Notes: a model not told the origin generated them from the letters alone. DNA of 64,000 nt from Myxococcales bacterium (GCA_016191785.1 JACPVJ010000049.1:21114-85113), one strand, 5' to 3'; shown: positions 1 to 15,491, counted from the first letter of the stretch. Made by a program: numbers and translations.

Positions 1-642
1 CACCACGCCGCAGGTGAAACGGAACACGAACGAGCGGAGCTCGAACGGATCACCGTAGGCGCCGACGTAGTGCCAGCCGCTGAAGACCGCGGCGGCGACC
101 AGCGCCCAGCCGAGCTCCATCAGGCGGGGACGCACCGGATCGATCATCGGGAACATCAGCTTGAGCACGCGGATCCCCAGCCCGAAGAGCACGACCCGAA
201 ACGCGATCTCTTCGTACAGCCCCGCGCCCGCGCTCATCACCGCGCCGCTGAAGCCGCCTTCGAGGGGCGAGCCCGCGAGCGTGAGCTTGCCCACCACCCA
301 GCCGGCGACGAAGCGCATCGCGACGGCGTAGACCGTGCCCTCGACGGCGATGAACGCGAAGCGCTCCCACTCGAGGGCGTGGCCGCGCCCGAGCATCAGC
401 AGCACGCCCACGAACACGCCGCCGATCAGCAGGGTGAGCCCGGCGTAGGCCAGCATGTTGTGGTTGGCGAGGGCGGTGAGCTCGCTCGTGACCACGTCGG
501 CGGCGTTCCGCACCGGCAGGAACACCACCCCCAGGTGGTAGACGATGAAGATCGGCAGCGTGAGCACCAGGTCGGACCAGGCGTCGCTCGCCTTGGAGAA
601 GAACCCAGGCTTCTCTTCTGGTTTCTTCTCGGGCTCGGCCAT
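1..642 (-). CDS. CPBP-family intramembrane glutamic protease (3' end cut by window)
   Basis: Predicted multi-spanning membrane protein related to CAAX/Abi (CPBP) intramembrane proteases. The translation starts MAEPEKKPEEKPG at an ATG at 642 and runs off the left edge, giving 214 codons. After several hydrophobic segments it shows the family motif EExxxR (in LYEEIAFRV, about residue 143). A second motif block around SGWHYVG and a third around FRFTCG follow. Family knowledge: the two glutamates and later His/Asn residues form the membrane-embedded active site. The start lies one base after the stop of the upstream prenyltransferase gene (644-1651), so the two are probably co-transcribed. The physiological substrate is unknown. 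Confidence 0.8.
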   Translation of the reverse strand, partial: MAEPEKKPEEKPGFFSKASDAWSDLVLTLPIFIVYHLGVVFLPVRNAADVVTSELTALANHNMLAYAGLTLLIGGVFVGVLLMLGRGHALEWERFAFIAVEGTVYAVAMRFVAGWVVGKLTLAGSPLEGGFSGAVMSAGAGLYEEIAFRVVLFGLGIRVLKLMFPMIDPVRPRLMELGWALVAAAVFSGWHYVGAYGDPFELRSFVFRFTCGVV

Positions 643-643
643 G

Positions 644-1651
644 TCAGCTGGGGCGAAGGTGGTAGACGACCCACATCACGAGCACGACCCAGAGGAGCAC
701 GATGCCGACGAAAGGCCCATCTTTCAGCATTTCTTGGGTCGGGCTCTCGGCTCGGGGTCGGCTCCGCACCAGGTGCAAGAAGCGCCAGACCCCGAGCACC
801 ACGAAGGCGGTGCTGGGCCAGAGCCAGCGGGTCTTGAAGAACTCCTGGGTGTGCGGATCGAGGGTGTACGCCACATAGGTCGCGACGGTCGCGAGGGCGG
901 TCACCGAGAGGGCCACGTCGAGGCCCCGCGAGCTGTACGACTCGAGGGCTGCCCGGGTCTTTCCGCCCCCACCGATGGCCGCGAGCGCCAGCTCGTGGCG
1001 CCGCTTTCCGAACCCGAGGAAGAGGGCCAGGAGCGCGGTGCACACCAAGAGATAGGACGAGACCGAGATCTGGGTCGCGAAGCCGCCGCCCATCACGCGC
1101 AGCACGAACCCGGCCGCGATGCAGCCCACGTCGAGGTAGGCGATGTGCTTGAGCTTGAACGAGTAGGCGACGTTCAGGGTGAAATACGCGGCGGCCGCGG
1201 CGAAGAACTGCCACGAGCGAAAGGCCGAGCCCGCCAGCGCACCCGTCACCAACACCACCGCCAGCGCGCGCGCCGCGGGGATGGGCACTCGGCCCGAAGC
1301 GATGGGCCGGAAGCGCTTCACCGGGTGCTGGCGATCGGCCTCGACGTCGGCCAGATCGTTCATGGTGTAGACGGCGCCAGCCAAGAGGCAGAACGCCAAG
1401 AAGGCAGCGCCGGCCCGCCACAAGAGAAGCGGGTCGAAGATCTCTTTCGCGAAGACCACCGGCGCGAGCACGAAGACGTTCTTCACCCACTGGTGCGGGC
1501 GGATTGTCTTCACGATGCCGCGCACGCGCCAGACCAGGTCGCCCTGGCTCTTGGGGTGCTCGGACGGAGCCAGGCTCACATGGGGCGGCTCTCCGGGGGC
1601 CGAGTCGCGCAGCTCGGCTTCGGTCAGGGCTTCTCGCGGCGCGTCCGCCAT
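644..1651 (-). CDS. UbiA-family prenyltransferase, decaprenyl-phosphate phosphoribosyltransferase-like
   Basis: 335-residue integral membrane protein of the UbiA superfamily. The first aspartate-rich motif is visible as NDLADVEADRQHPVKRFRP (about residue 98), which in this family binds the Mg-diphosphate of the donor. An early IRPHQWVKNVFV segment is typical of the branch that transfers phosphoribose from PRPP to a polyprenyl phosphate, an early step to arabinose-type lipid donors. The hydrophilic N-terminus of about 45 residues is longer than usual. It is followed immediately by the CPBP protease gene. The branch assignment is from motif resemblance. Another UbiA substrate cannot be excluded. 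Confidence 0.78.
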   Translation of the reverse strand: MADAPREALTEAELRDSAPGEPPHVSLAPSEHPKSQGDLVWRVRGIVKTIRPHQWVKNVFVLAPVVFAKEIFDPLLLWRAGAAFLAFCLLAGAVYTMNDLADVEADRQHPVKRFRPIASGRVPIPAARALAVVLVTGALAGSAFRSWQFFAAAAAYFTLNVAYSFKLKHIAYLDVGCIAAGFVLRVMGGGFATQISVSSYLLVCTALLALFLGFGKRRHELALAAIGGGGKTRAALESYSSRGLDVALSVTALATVATYVAYTLDPHTQEFFKTRWLWPSTAFVVLGVWRFLHLVRSRPRAESPTQEMLKDGPFVGIVLLWVVLVMWVVYHLRPS

Positions 1652-1731
1652 CGGGGGCGGGACCTTAGCGCACTCGGGGTGATGGGCGCGACCATCCCAA
1701 GCCCCGGCGATCCGAGCTAGGCTCCGGCGCC

Positions 1732-5563
<3,832 letters not shown>

Positions 5564-5566
5564 GCC

Positions 5567-7261
5567 GTGCTGCTCCCCACCGCCTACGCGTTGGTCGTCG
5601 CAGGTTTCGACTTCGCGGTCGCGGCGCTGTGCTGGGGCTGGCCGCGGGGTGAGCTGTGGCCGCTGGGCACCCGGCTGACCGCGGTGGCGACCGGCCTCGC
5701 CGGGCTCACGTCGATTGCCGCGGCGCTGCTCATGGCTGGCATCGCCCCCGAGCTGTCGATGCGCGCTCTGGTCGCGCTCAGCATCGTGTCGTTCGTCGCG
5801 GGCACCGCGGCGGTGATCCCGTCGGACCTGGACCGCGCCCGCCGCTATCGCACTTTGCTGGGGCTCGTCGCGGTGCCGCTGCCGCTGGGCGTCGCGCTGG
5901 CCATCGACACCCTGCCCGGGGTCAGCTCGGCTCTGGGGGCGCCCAGTCGGATCTTGCCGCTGGGCTCAGCGATCTCGTTCGCGCTCGCCTGCGGGGCGTT
6001 CCAGCTGGTCGAGGCCCTGGCGATCGCAGCCTATTGGCCGAAGAGTCACGCGCGGTCGTCGTTGCCCGCCCTGCTCTTGGTGTTCTGCGCGGGCTTCGTC
6101 GACGTGGCAGCGCTGATCGGCGGACCGCTGCCGCTGGTGGGCGCGGTCACCGCGGCAGCGATCGCCTCGGGCTTCATCGCCACGCGCATGCTGCTCCAGT
6201 TCCGGGTCGCGCTCGAGGGCGCGGAGGGTCGGGTGCCGGGCTTCGCGCTGCAGCGCTTTCTCGGAGCGGGCGGCATGGCCGAGGTGTTCGTCGCCGAGGC
6301 GGTGGGGCTCCTCGGGTCGCGGCGGCTCGCGGCGGTGAAGCGCGTGCGCCGCGATCTGGTCGAGAACGCCGAGCTCTGCTCGATGTTCCTGGAGGAAGCC
6401 CGGCTCGCGGCCCAGCTGCACCACCCGAACATCGTCGAGGTGCTCAGCTTCGGCACCGGCGGCAAGGGCTCGCACGTCCGGCCCTACATCGCGATGGAGT
6501 TGATCGACGGCCTGCCGCTGGCCGTGCTGTTGCGCCATTCGGCCGCGGCGGCGCGTCCGCTGCCCCTGGCCGCCGTGAGCCAGATCGGCAGCGCCGTGGC
6601 GTCGGCGCTGCACCACGCCCACACGCTGCGGGGGGAAGACGGAGAGCCCCTCGAGGTCGTGCACCGCGACGTCTCGCCACACAACGTGCTGATCTCGCGC
6701 ACCGGGGAGGTCAAGCTGATCGATTTCGGCATCGCGCGGGCTGCGACCCGCGCCACCCACACCAAGACCGGACACATGCGCGGCAAGCTGGCGTACGCCG
6801 CGCCCGAGCAGGTGGCCGGAACGGGCGTGGACGCGCGCACCGACGTGTTCGCTCTGGGCGTGATGCTGTACGAAGCGGCGACGCTCACGCGCCCGTTCAC
6901 CGGCGACAGCGAGCCCGCGGTCGTCACGGCGATCTTGGAGGGGCGGCATCGGAGCTTGATCGAGCTCCGGGCCGACGCCGCACCCATCGCCTCGATCATC
7001 GAGCGCGCCATGAGCGTCGCCCCGACGCAGCGCTGGCAAACCGCGGCCGCGCTCGAGGGCGCGCTCGAGCAGGCGGTGCCGCGATCCGAGGCAGGCCAGC
7101 GGGCACTCTCCGAGCTGGTGGGTTTGGTCGAGCGCACGCGCAAACGCGAGGCTTCGACGGGCAGCGCTCCGCTGCTCGAGCTCGCAGCGCAGACCGTGTC
7201 GAGCGGCCCGCCCAGCACCGGAGACACCGCGACGGTGGCCGATCGCGCCACGGAGAGGTGA
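5567..7261 (+). CDS. Membrane-anchored serine/threonine protein kinase
   Basis: 564 residues. Unusually, the first ~215 residues are hydrophobic, with about six membrane-spanning segments. The Hanks-type kinase domain (about 224-490) is C-terminal to them, whereas most bacterial Ser/Thr kinases have the kinase first and the anchor after. The glycine loop is LGAGGMAEVF, the catalytic loop HRDVSPHN (about 365) and the metal-binding motif DFGIARA, all intact. The HRDVSPHN form is common in myxobacterial kinases. GTG start at 5567 lies three bases after the preceding stop. The next gene starts one base after this TGA, suggesting that the downstream membrane protein is a partner or substrate. Confidence 0.92.
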   Translation: MLLPTAYALVVAGFDFAVAALCWGWPRGELWPLGTRLTAVATGLAGLTSIAAALLMAGIAPELSMRALVALSIVSFVAGTAAVIPSDLDRARRYRTLLGLVAVPLPLGVALAIDTLPGVSSALGAPSRILPLGSAISFALACGAFQLVEALAIAAYWPKSHARSSLPALLLVFCAGFVDVAALIGGPLPLVGAVTAAAIASGFIATRMLLQFRVALEGAEGRVPGFALQRFLGAGGMAEVFVAEAVGLLGSRRLAAVKRVRRDLVENAELCSMFLEEARLAAQLHHPNIVEVLSFGTGGKGSHVRPYIAMELIDGLPLAVLLRHSAAAARPLPLAAVSQIGSAVASALHHAHTLRGEDGEPLEVVHRDVSPHNVLISRTGEVKLIDFGIARAATRATHTKTGHMRGKLAYAAPEQVAGTGVDARTDVFALGVMLYEAATLTRPFTGDSEPAVVTAILEGRHRSLIELRADAAPIASIIERAMSVAPTQRWQTAAALEGALEQAVPRSEAGQRALSELVGLVERTRKREASTGSAPLLELAAQTVSSGPPSTGDTATVADRATER

Positions 7262-7262
7262 G

Positions 7263-8666
7263 ATGCGGCAACTCGCGAAGATCGTGCTGCTGGTCGCGCT
7301 GGTGGGCGCCGCCTGGGGCTGGGTGCGCTTGGTTGGCGTCGGGTGGGGCTTCGCCCAGCTGCCCGGTCGCGGAGCGACGCAGCGCGAGCGGGGTTGGCCG
7401 GCGGGTTGGGATCGGATCGACAAGACGCTGCTCTTGCCCGATGGCCAGTCGGCGTTCTTGGTGCCGACGCGCGCCGATGGGGCGGCGGTGTGCCACATGG
7501 AGCTGAGCAGCGGCCGCGCCTCGCACTGCACCGAGATCCCGTACACCCACGACCAGGGCGGTATGGTGCATGCGTACGGGTCGAGCACGCTCTTGGTGGT
7601 GTCGTGGCGTGGGCCGGGCGGCCCCGCCGTGGCGAGCCTGTTCACCGCGACAGGGCGGCAGCGCGAGGTCGAGCTGCGCGACGTGGGGCGCGTCACGAAC
7701 GTGGCGTTCGACGGCGAGAAGCGGCGGTTTTCGGTGTCCTACGTGGCCCTGGGCAAGTCCCACTGGCACACGCGCTTCGGGCTTGCGCACATCCCGCTGG
7801 ATGGGGGCGAGCCGACGCTCGAGAACGACGAGTACGTCAACACCGCACTGCACAAGTTCGAGGGGAACGAGCTCGTCGCGAGCTACCCGACGGGCACTCT
7901 GGTGTTCCAGCGTTGGGGGGAGCCGGGCCTCTGCCTGGCCGGCGGCGGGCGCGGCGAGCGTCGGTGCGTGCAAGGCGAGCAGACGATCTTCGTCGGGTCG
8001 ACGATGCGCTCGAGCATGGGCTCGACCGCGCGCCGACCGGATGCCGAGGACCTCTGGGTCGACGCCCGCGGCGTCGAGGCACCGCTCGGCAAGGCGGCAG
8101 AAGGCTTCGAACGGCGGCCCGGGGGGCCGTGCGATCTCGCCATCGCCGTCCGGGACGACGGCAGTGAACAGCCCGAGCTTGCCTGCCCGACCGTGGATGC
8201 CGGCATGGAAGTGAAGCGCGGGAGCGAGCTCTTGCGCTTTCGTACCCTCAGGGCCGGGGGCGAGTCCGTGCTCGTCGCCGAGCGCGCCGACGGCAGCGAG
8301 CTCCGCCTGGCGCGCGAGGCCAACGACGCCTCTCGCGTGGGATACTTCATCGGGTCGAGAGCGGCGCTCGTGCTCACGCCCTACGTGATGCCGCTCACCG
8401 AAGATCTGCGTCCGCGCAAGCGAGAGCCACCCCGCGCGCGCCTGGGCCAGATCCTGGAACGTCGGTTCGACCTCGCGCGGACCGAGACGGCCGCCTTCCT
8501 CGCCGCGCTCCTGCTATTCCCGCTCTTGGCTTGGGCCGCCGCTCGCCTTTTGCGAAACCCGTCTCCGAGCCGGTGGATCTGGCTCTTGTCACTGTCGCTC
8601 GCGCTCCATGGGGCCTTTGCCGCGGTCGCGCTCAGCCAGTTCGCCGAGTTCTTGTTCGTGCCCTAG
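7263..8666 (+). CDS. Hypothetical membrane-anchored extracytoplasmic protein
   Basis: 467 residues with no family recognised. One N-terminal hydrophobic segment (about 8-25) is followed by a long polar region rich in short beta-like stretches and Gly-Asp turns. It ends in two hydrophobic segments (about 405-425 and 440-460). The shape suggests a periplasmic, possibly beta-propeller-like, sensor anchored at both ends. It follows the membrane kinase by one base, the best hint to its role. Its last four bases overlap the convergent gene 8663-9484. Confidence 0.75.
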   Translation: MRQLAKIVLLVALVGAAWGWVRLVGVGWGFAQLPGRGATQRERGWPAGWDRIDKTLLLPDGQSAFLVPTRADGAAVCHMELSSGRASHCTEIPYTHDQGGMVHAYGSSTLLVVSWRGPGGPAVASLFTATGRQREVELRDVGRVTNVAFDGEKRRFSVSYVALGKSHWHTRFGLAHIPLDGGEPTLENDEYVNTALHKFEGNELVASYPTGTLVFQRWGEPGLCLAGGGRGERRCVQGEQTIFVGSTMRSSMGSTARRPDAEDLWVDARGVEAPLGKAAEGFERRPGGPCDLAIAVRDDGSEQPELACPTVDAGMEVKRGSELLRFRTLRAGGESVLVAERADGSELRLAREANDASRVGYFIGSRAALVLTPYVMPLTEDLRPRKREPPRARLGQILERRFDLARTETAAFLAALLLFPLLAWAAARLLRNPSPSRWIWLLSLSLALHGAFAAVALSQFAEFLFVP

Positions 8667-9484
8667 TCCCGAACCCCGCTTGTCCGGTCCTTGCCGTAGA
8701 TGCCGTCGCCGATGCGGCGCATGCGAGCCAGCTCGTCGTCGCTCATCGGGCCGAGCTCGAGGGAGCGCAGCGCCTCGCGCATCTGCTCGGCGTTGGCCGG
8801 ACCCGACATGACCACGTCCACGTGGGGATGCGACATCGCGAAGCGATAGCAGTCGGCCCCGCTCGGCGTCGTCTCCCCTGCCGGAGTGCGCTTCGGATCG
8901 ACCAGGTGGCCCCAGCGCGTGGTGGTGTAGGTGATGACCCCAGGGCGCTTGCCCAGGTCGAGCCCGTCGAGCGACGCGAACACCTCGCGCTCGGCGCCGC
9001 GGTGCACGGCGTTGTAGCGGACCTGCCAGAGGCCGATGCGCTGGTCGTCGAGCAACGTCGGAAAGAGGGTGCGGCGATGGCCCGAGAGGGCGATGTGCCG
9101 CACCTTCCCGCCGGCCACGAGCTCGGTGGCGGCGTCCATGATGCGCGGCGGCGGGTGCTCGTTGTACCAACCGAGCAAGAGCACGTCGGCGTAGTCGAGG
9201 CCGAGCGCACGGAGCGCGCGCTCGACCGAGCGCTTCAGCCAGAAGCCCATGCGCGCGTAGCTCTGCACGCACACCACCAGGCCCTTGCGGTCTTTCTTGG
9301 CAATGTTGCGGATCGCCGTGCCCATCTCGTCGGTGCGGCGCGACCCCCAGTAGAAGTAGTTCACGCCCTGCTCGAACGCCGCCTCGAGCGCAGCGCTGGG
9401 GACGCCGTAGCTGGACGCGACCCCCAGGCGGCCGACCTCGAGCCCAGTGCGGCCGAGCACAATCTTGTCGCGGAAGTTGGTCAT
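8663..9484 (-). CDS. Aldo/keto reductase-fold protein lacking the usual catalytic tetrad
   Basis: 273 residues with the AKR TIM-barrel layout: KIVLGRTGLEVGRLGVASS at the start, an LDYADVLLLGW strand, and a helix/strand pattern ending in a GPANAEQMREAL block typical of the NADP-binding end. The canonical Asp/Tyr/Lys/His tetrad seems absent. The usual FFDTAxxYG is NYFYWGSRR, the Lys position after strand 3 reads VVCVQSY, and the His position reads LLGWYNE. Either it is catalytically divergent or it is a non-enzymatic family member. ATG at 9484. Convergent 4-base overlap with the upstream plus-strand operon. Confidence 0.85.
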   Translation of the reverse strand: MTNFRDKIVLGRTGLEVGRLGVASSYGVPSAALEAAFEQGVNYFYWGSRRTDEMGTAIRNIAKKDRKGLVVCVQSYARMGFWLKRSVERALRALGLDYADVLLLGWYNEHPPPRIMDAATELVAGGKVRHIALSGHRRTLFPTLLDDQRIGLWQVRYNAVHRGAEREVFASLDGLDLGKRPGVITYTTTRWGHLVDPKRTPAGETTPSGADCYRFAMSHPHVDVVMSGPANAEQMREALRSLELGPMSDDELARMRRIGDGIYGKDRTSGVRD

Positions 9485-9540
9485 GCGGCGGAGCGGGGAG
9501 TCTATGCCAAGACCGCCGCAGAGTGCGATGCTGCCAGGGC

Positions 9541-10362
9541 ATGCAGAGGCCGGTGGTCTTGGGAGCAGCTGCTTTCGGCGCTACTATTGCGCTCGGCGTG
9601 GTGCTCTTCGTCGCCCGCCGCGAGCGCGCGGATCCTGCGCGGTGCCCGCCGGGGCTCGTGCCGCTCGGATCTCGCTGTTGTGCCCCGGGGCAACGGCTCG
9701 AGGTTGGCGCGTGCGCAGGCGTGCCGCTGACTTGCCCCGAAGGGCTGGCCAAGAGCGAGCGCGGCTGCGTGGCCCTGCCACGACGTGTGCGGATCGCCGG
9801 CGGCTCGCTCACCCTGGCTCCGAGCGATTGGGAGGCAGAGGGCCTGGCGGCCCGAACGATCGCCGTCGCCGCGCTCGAGCTCGATGCCGTCGAGGTGACG
9901 AACGAGCGCTTCGGCCGAGGCGACGAGCCGGGGTTGCCGGTCACCCGGGTGAGCGCCGACGACGCCGAGGGGTTCTGTCGCAGCGCCGGCGGGCGCCTGC
10001 CGACCGCCGACGAGTGGCTATTCGCCGCGGCCGGCAGCGCGGCGCGACGCTTCCCGTGGGGCCCCACCGGGCTGGTCTGCCGTCGCGCCAGCTTCGGTCT
10101 GGTCGACGGACCCTGCGCGACCGGGGCGACGGGTCCCGAGCTGGCCGGGGCGCGACCCGACGGCAAGAGCCCCGACGGCGTGCTCGATCTCTCGGGCAAC
10201 GTGGCCGAGTGGGCGCGGCTCCCGGACGGCTCGGCCCGCGCTCACGGCGGCAGCTTTCGCTCGCGCGTGGCCGGAGAGCTGAAGTCGTGGTCGAGCGAAG
10301 CCGGGGGCGCACCCGCCGATCACGTGGGCTTCCGCTGTGCGTATCCCGCGGCGCAGCACTAA
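9541..10362 (+). CDS. Membrane-anchored formylglycine-generating-enzyme-like (FGE-sulfatase fold) protein
   Basis: About 273 residues from ATG 9541 (an in-frame GTG at 9523 is the alternative). One N-terminal membrane segment and a short Cys-rich linker (CPPGL...CCAPG...C) precede a SUMF1/FGE-like domain. Recognisable blocks are LPTADEWLFAAAG, LDLSGNVAEWA and GFRCAYPA. The catalytic cysteine pair of true FGE just before the final GFRCA block is not visible, so it is probably a structural or binding member rather than a sulfatase-activating enzyme. It ends ten bases before cinA. Confidence 0.85.
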   Translation: MQRPVVLGAAAFGATIALGVVLFVARRERADPARCPPGLVPLGSRCCAPGQRLEVGACAGVPLTCPEGLAKSERGCVALPRRVRIAGGSLTLAPSDWEAEGLAARTIAVAALELDAVEVTNERFGRGDEPGLPVTRVSADDAEGFCRSAGGRLPTADEWLFAAAGSAARRFPWGPTGLVCRRASFGLVDGPCATGATGPELAGARPDGKSPDGVLDLSGNVAEWARLPDGSARAHGGSFRSRVAGELKSWSSEAGGAPADHVGFRCAYPAAQH

Positions 10363-10372
10363 GCTCTTGGCC

Positions 10373-11608
10373 ATGTCCGCCGCCGTCCTGTGCATCGGCA
10401 CCGAGCTCACGCGCGGTGAGATCGTCAACACCAACGCCTCGTGGTTGGCCGAGATGCTGACCGACCGGGGGGGCGAGGTCGGCGCGATCGAGGCCATTGC
10501 GGACGATCGCGCGCTGATCGTCGAAACCCTGCACCGGCTCTCGGCGCGGCACCTGGTGATCGTCTGCACGGGCGGGCTCGGGCCGACCACCGACGACATC
10601 ACGAGCGAGTGCGTCGCCCAGGTGCTCGGCGTGCCCCTGCGGCGCGACGACGCGTCGCTCGACGCGATCCGCGCGCGGATGGAGAAGTTCGGCCGGGTGA
10701 TGGCCGACTCTAACCAGAAGCAGGCGGACTTCCCCGAGGGCGCGCGGGTCCTTCAGAATCGCAAGGGGACGGCGCCGGGCTTTCAGGTCGGGCTAGGACA
10801 CGCGCAGGCGTTCTTCATGCCGGGTGTTCCGCGCGAGATGAAGACCATGTTCGTCGAGCAGGTGGCGCCGGCGCTCGCGCCGTTCGTGCAAGGGCAGATG
10901 TTCCAGGTGCGGCTCAAGACCTTCGGCATGACCGAATCGGCGGTGAACGATCGGCTCGCCGGCATCGAGGCCGCCCACGCGGTGACGCTGGCGTACCGCG
11001 CGCACTTTCCCGAGATCGAGGTGAAGGTGCTGGCGCGCGGCGACGGCTGTCGCGAGCGGGCGCGCGCCGCGGCAGACGCAGTGATCGACCGCCTGGGACC
11101 CGACGTGGTCTACGGCGAAGGGGACGTGACCTTCGCCGAGCAACTGGGCAAGCTACTGGTCGAGCGGAAGCTCACGCTGGCGGTGGCCGAGTCGTGCACC
11201 GGCGGCGGCGTGGGGCGACTGCTCACCGAGCGGAGTGGGTCGAGCGACTTCTTCCTGGGCGGGGTGATCAGCTACGCCAACCGCGTGAAAGAGCAGCTGG
11301 TCGGCGTCCCGGCGGCGCTGCTCGCCGAGCACGGCGCGGTGAGCGCGCCGGTCGCCCGCGCCATGGCCGAGGGGGCTCTGCGTGTGCTCGGCGCCGACGT
11401 GGCGCTGGCGCTCACCGGCGTCGCCGGCCCCACCGGCGGCACCCCGGACAAACCCGTGGGCCTGGTGCACTTCGCGGTCGCGTCCCGCGCCGGCACGAGC
11501 GATCGCCAGATGGTGTTCCCGGGAACGCGCACGCAGGTGCGAGACCTGGCGGCCTTCGCCGGGCTCTCACTGGTCCGCAAGGTCGTACTGCACGGCCACG
11601 ACGCATGA
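10373..11608 (+). CDS. cinA: CinA family protein (nicotinamide mononucleotide deamidase-like)
   Basis: 411 residues from ATG 10373 (sequence MSAAVLCIGTELTRGEI). An upstream in-frame GTG at 10337 overlaps the previous gene and is rejected. N-terminal MoaB/MogA-like (COG1058) domain with GGLGPTTDDITSE near residue 70. C-terminal NMN deamidase domain (COG1546) with AVAESCTGGGVGRLLTE and ALTGVAGPTGG motifs. Family knowledge: ADP-ribose pyrophosphatase and NMN deamidase activities recycling pyridine nucleotides, historically called competence/damage-inducible. The stop overlaps the thpR start (ATGA). Confidence 0.95.
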   Translation: MSAAVLCIGTELTRGEIVNTNASWLAEMLTDRGGEVGAIEAIADDRALIVETLHRLSARHLVIVCTGGLGPTTDDITSECVAQVLGVPLRRDDASLDAIRARMEKFGRVMADSNQKQADFPEGARVLQNRKGTAPGFQVGLGHAQAFFMPGVPREMKTMFVEQVAPALAPFVQGQMFQVRLKTFGMTESAVNDRLAGIEAAHAVTLAYRAHFPEIEVKVLARGDGCRERARAAADAVIDRLGPDVVYGEGDVTFAEQLGKLLVERKLTLAVAESCTGGGVGRLLTERSGSSDFFLGGVISYANRVKEQLVGVPAALLAEHGAVSAPVARAMAEGALRVLGADVALALTGVAGPTGGTPDKPVGLVHFAVASRAGTSDRQMVFPGTRTQVRDLAAFAGLSLVRKVVLHGHDA

Positions 11609-12162
11609 ACCGCGTGTTCTTCGCGCTGCCGCTGCCCGGGAGCGTGCTGCCGGTGCTCGAGCGCGCCCAGCACAGCGTGCGCGCCACCGCGGAGCGTCTC
11701 ACGCCCCGGTGGACGCGACCGGAGCAGATGCACGTCACGCTGAAGTTCGTGGGCGACCAGCCCGACGACGCGCTGCCGCGGTTCGCGGAGCTGCTTCGCG
11801 TCGCGGCCGCGCGGGCGGAGCCGTTCACGGCCACCCTGGCCCGGGTCGACGCCTTTGGTGGGCGGCGCGCCCGGGTGCTGGTGGCCGAGCTCGACACGGC
11901 GTCGCCAGTGCTCGCCAGGCTGGCCGCCGGGCTCGAGGCCGGATCGTGCGAGCTGGGCGTCCCGGGCGAGGCGCGGCCGTTTCGCGTCCACGTGACCCTG
12001 GCTCGCTTCAAACACCCGGGCGACGCCCGCGCCGTGATCGCCGCCGCGGACCTCGAACCCGTCGAGGTCGCCTTTCGCGAAGCGTGCCTGCTGCGCTCGG
12101 AGCTGCCCCCGACCGGCAGCCGCTATGCCGTGCTCGATCGCTGCCCGCTCGGACGCGGCTGA
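11605..12162 (+). CDS. thpR: RNA 2',3'-cyclic 3'-phosphodiesterase (2H family)
   Basis: 185 residues, a typical length for ThpR/LigT. The two HxTL catalytic motifs of 2H phosphoesterases are both visible: HVTLKFVG (about residue 45) and HVTLARFKH (about 129). The family opens 2',3'-cyclic phosphates to 2'-phosphates in vitro and is often encoded next to cinA and recA, as here. It starts at ATG 11605, overlapping the cinA stop. It ends two bases before the convergent lipoprotein gene, so this is the end of the cinA unit. Confidence 0.93.
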   Translation: MNRVFFALPLPGSVLPVLERAQHSVRATAERLTPRWTRPEQMHVTLKFVGDQPDDALPRFAELLRVAAARAEPFTATLARVDAFGGRRARVLVAELDTASPVLARLAAGLEAGSCELGVPGEARPFRVHVTLARFKHPGDARAVIAAADLEPVEVAFREACLLRSELPPTGSRYAVLDRCPLGRG

Positions 12163-12163
12163 C

Positions 12164-12811
12164 TCACTGCTCGGGGGGCGGGGCGCCGGAACAGAGCTCG
12201 CTCGGCACGTCGCAGTTGGCGATCAGGCACGGGACGATGCTGCCGCATCCGCTGCTCGAGAGACAAGCCAAGCACGCCGGGCTCTGGCTGCTCGCGGTCT
12301 GGCAGCCCTCCATGCAGCTGCTGAAGGTCATGCCGGTGCAGCACTCGGTGATGGTGCCGCAGGCCGAGTTGCAGTCGACGCCCGAGCTGCCGCCGCTGCC
12401 GGTGCCGCCCCCGCTGCCGGTGCCGCCGCCGCTACCGGTGCTGATGGCGCCGCACGCGCCGGTGCTGCACGAGCCGGTGAACTGGCACGCGCCGACGCTG
12501 GGATCGTTGCACGACCCGCTCGCCGTCTTGTTGCCCACGTTGGCCGTGCACTTGATTGCCCCGGTGCCGAAGCTGATCGACGACCCGCTGACCGTGCCGG
12601 TGTAGGTGTCGCCGCTGGGCGAACAGGCCAGGGTGATGTTGCAGCCGTTCTGGGTCACGGTGCAGGCGTTGTCCGCGCAGTTTCCGCTCAGCGTCCAGCT
12701 GCCCGAGACGTCGGAGCAACTGCCGCTGCCGCCGCCGCTGGAACCGGAGCTACACGCAACCACCAGCGAGAAGACCGACAGGACCGCGAGCGCGCTCTTG
12801 ACCAGGCTCAT
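12164..12811 (-). CDS. Cys-rich lipoprotein, hypothetical
   Basis: 215 residues. A signal peptide with a lipobox-like LVVAC (Cys about 20) is followed by a Gly/Ser linker. A first domain (about 32-100) contains paired cysteines and alternating Ser/Thr beta-like sequence. A second Gly/Ser/Thr linker (GSGGGT repeats, encoded around 12388-12442) leads to a C-terminal Cys-rich domain with about ten cysteines (CNSAC, ECC, CMEGC, CLACL). This linker-plus-disulphide architecture is very common in secreted myxobacterial lipoproteins. No function can be assigned. The gene lies 34 bases downstream of clpB on the same strand. Confidence 0.8.
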   Translation of the reverse strand: MSLVKSALAVLSVFSLVVACSSGSSGGGSGSCSDVSGSWTLSGNCADNACTVTQNGCNITLACSPSGDTYTGTVSGSSISFGTGAIKCTANVGNKTASGSCNDPSVGACQFTGSCSTGACGAISTGSGGGTGSGGGTGSGGSSGVDCNSACGTITECCTGMTFSSCMEGCQTASSQSPACLACLSSSGCGSIVPCLIANCDVPSELCSGAPPPEQ

Positions 12812-12845
12812 GGCCGAGCTTTTACCACGCCCGAGCGGGCGACGC

Positions 12846-15491
<2,646 letters not shown>

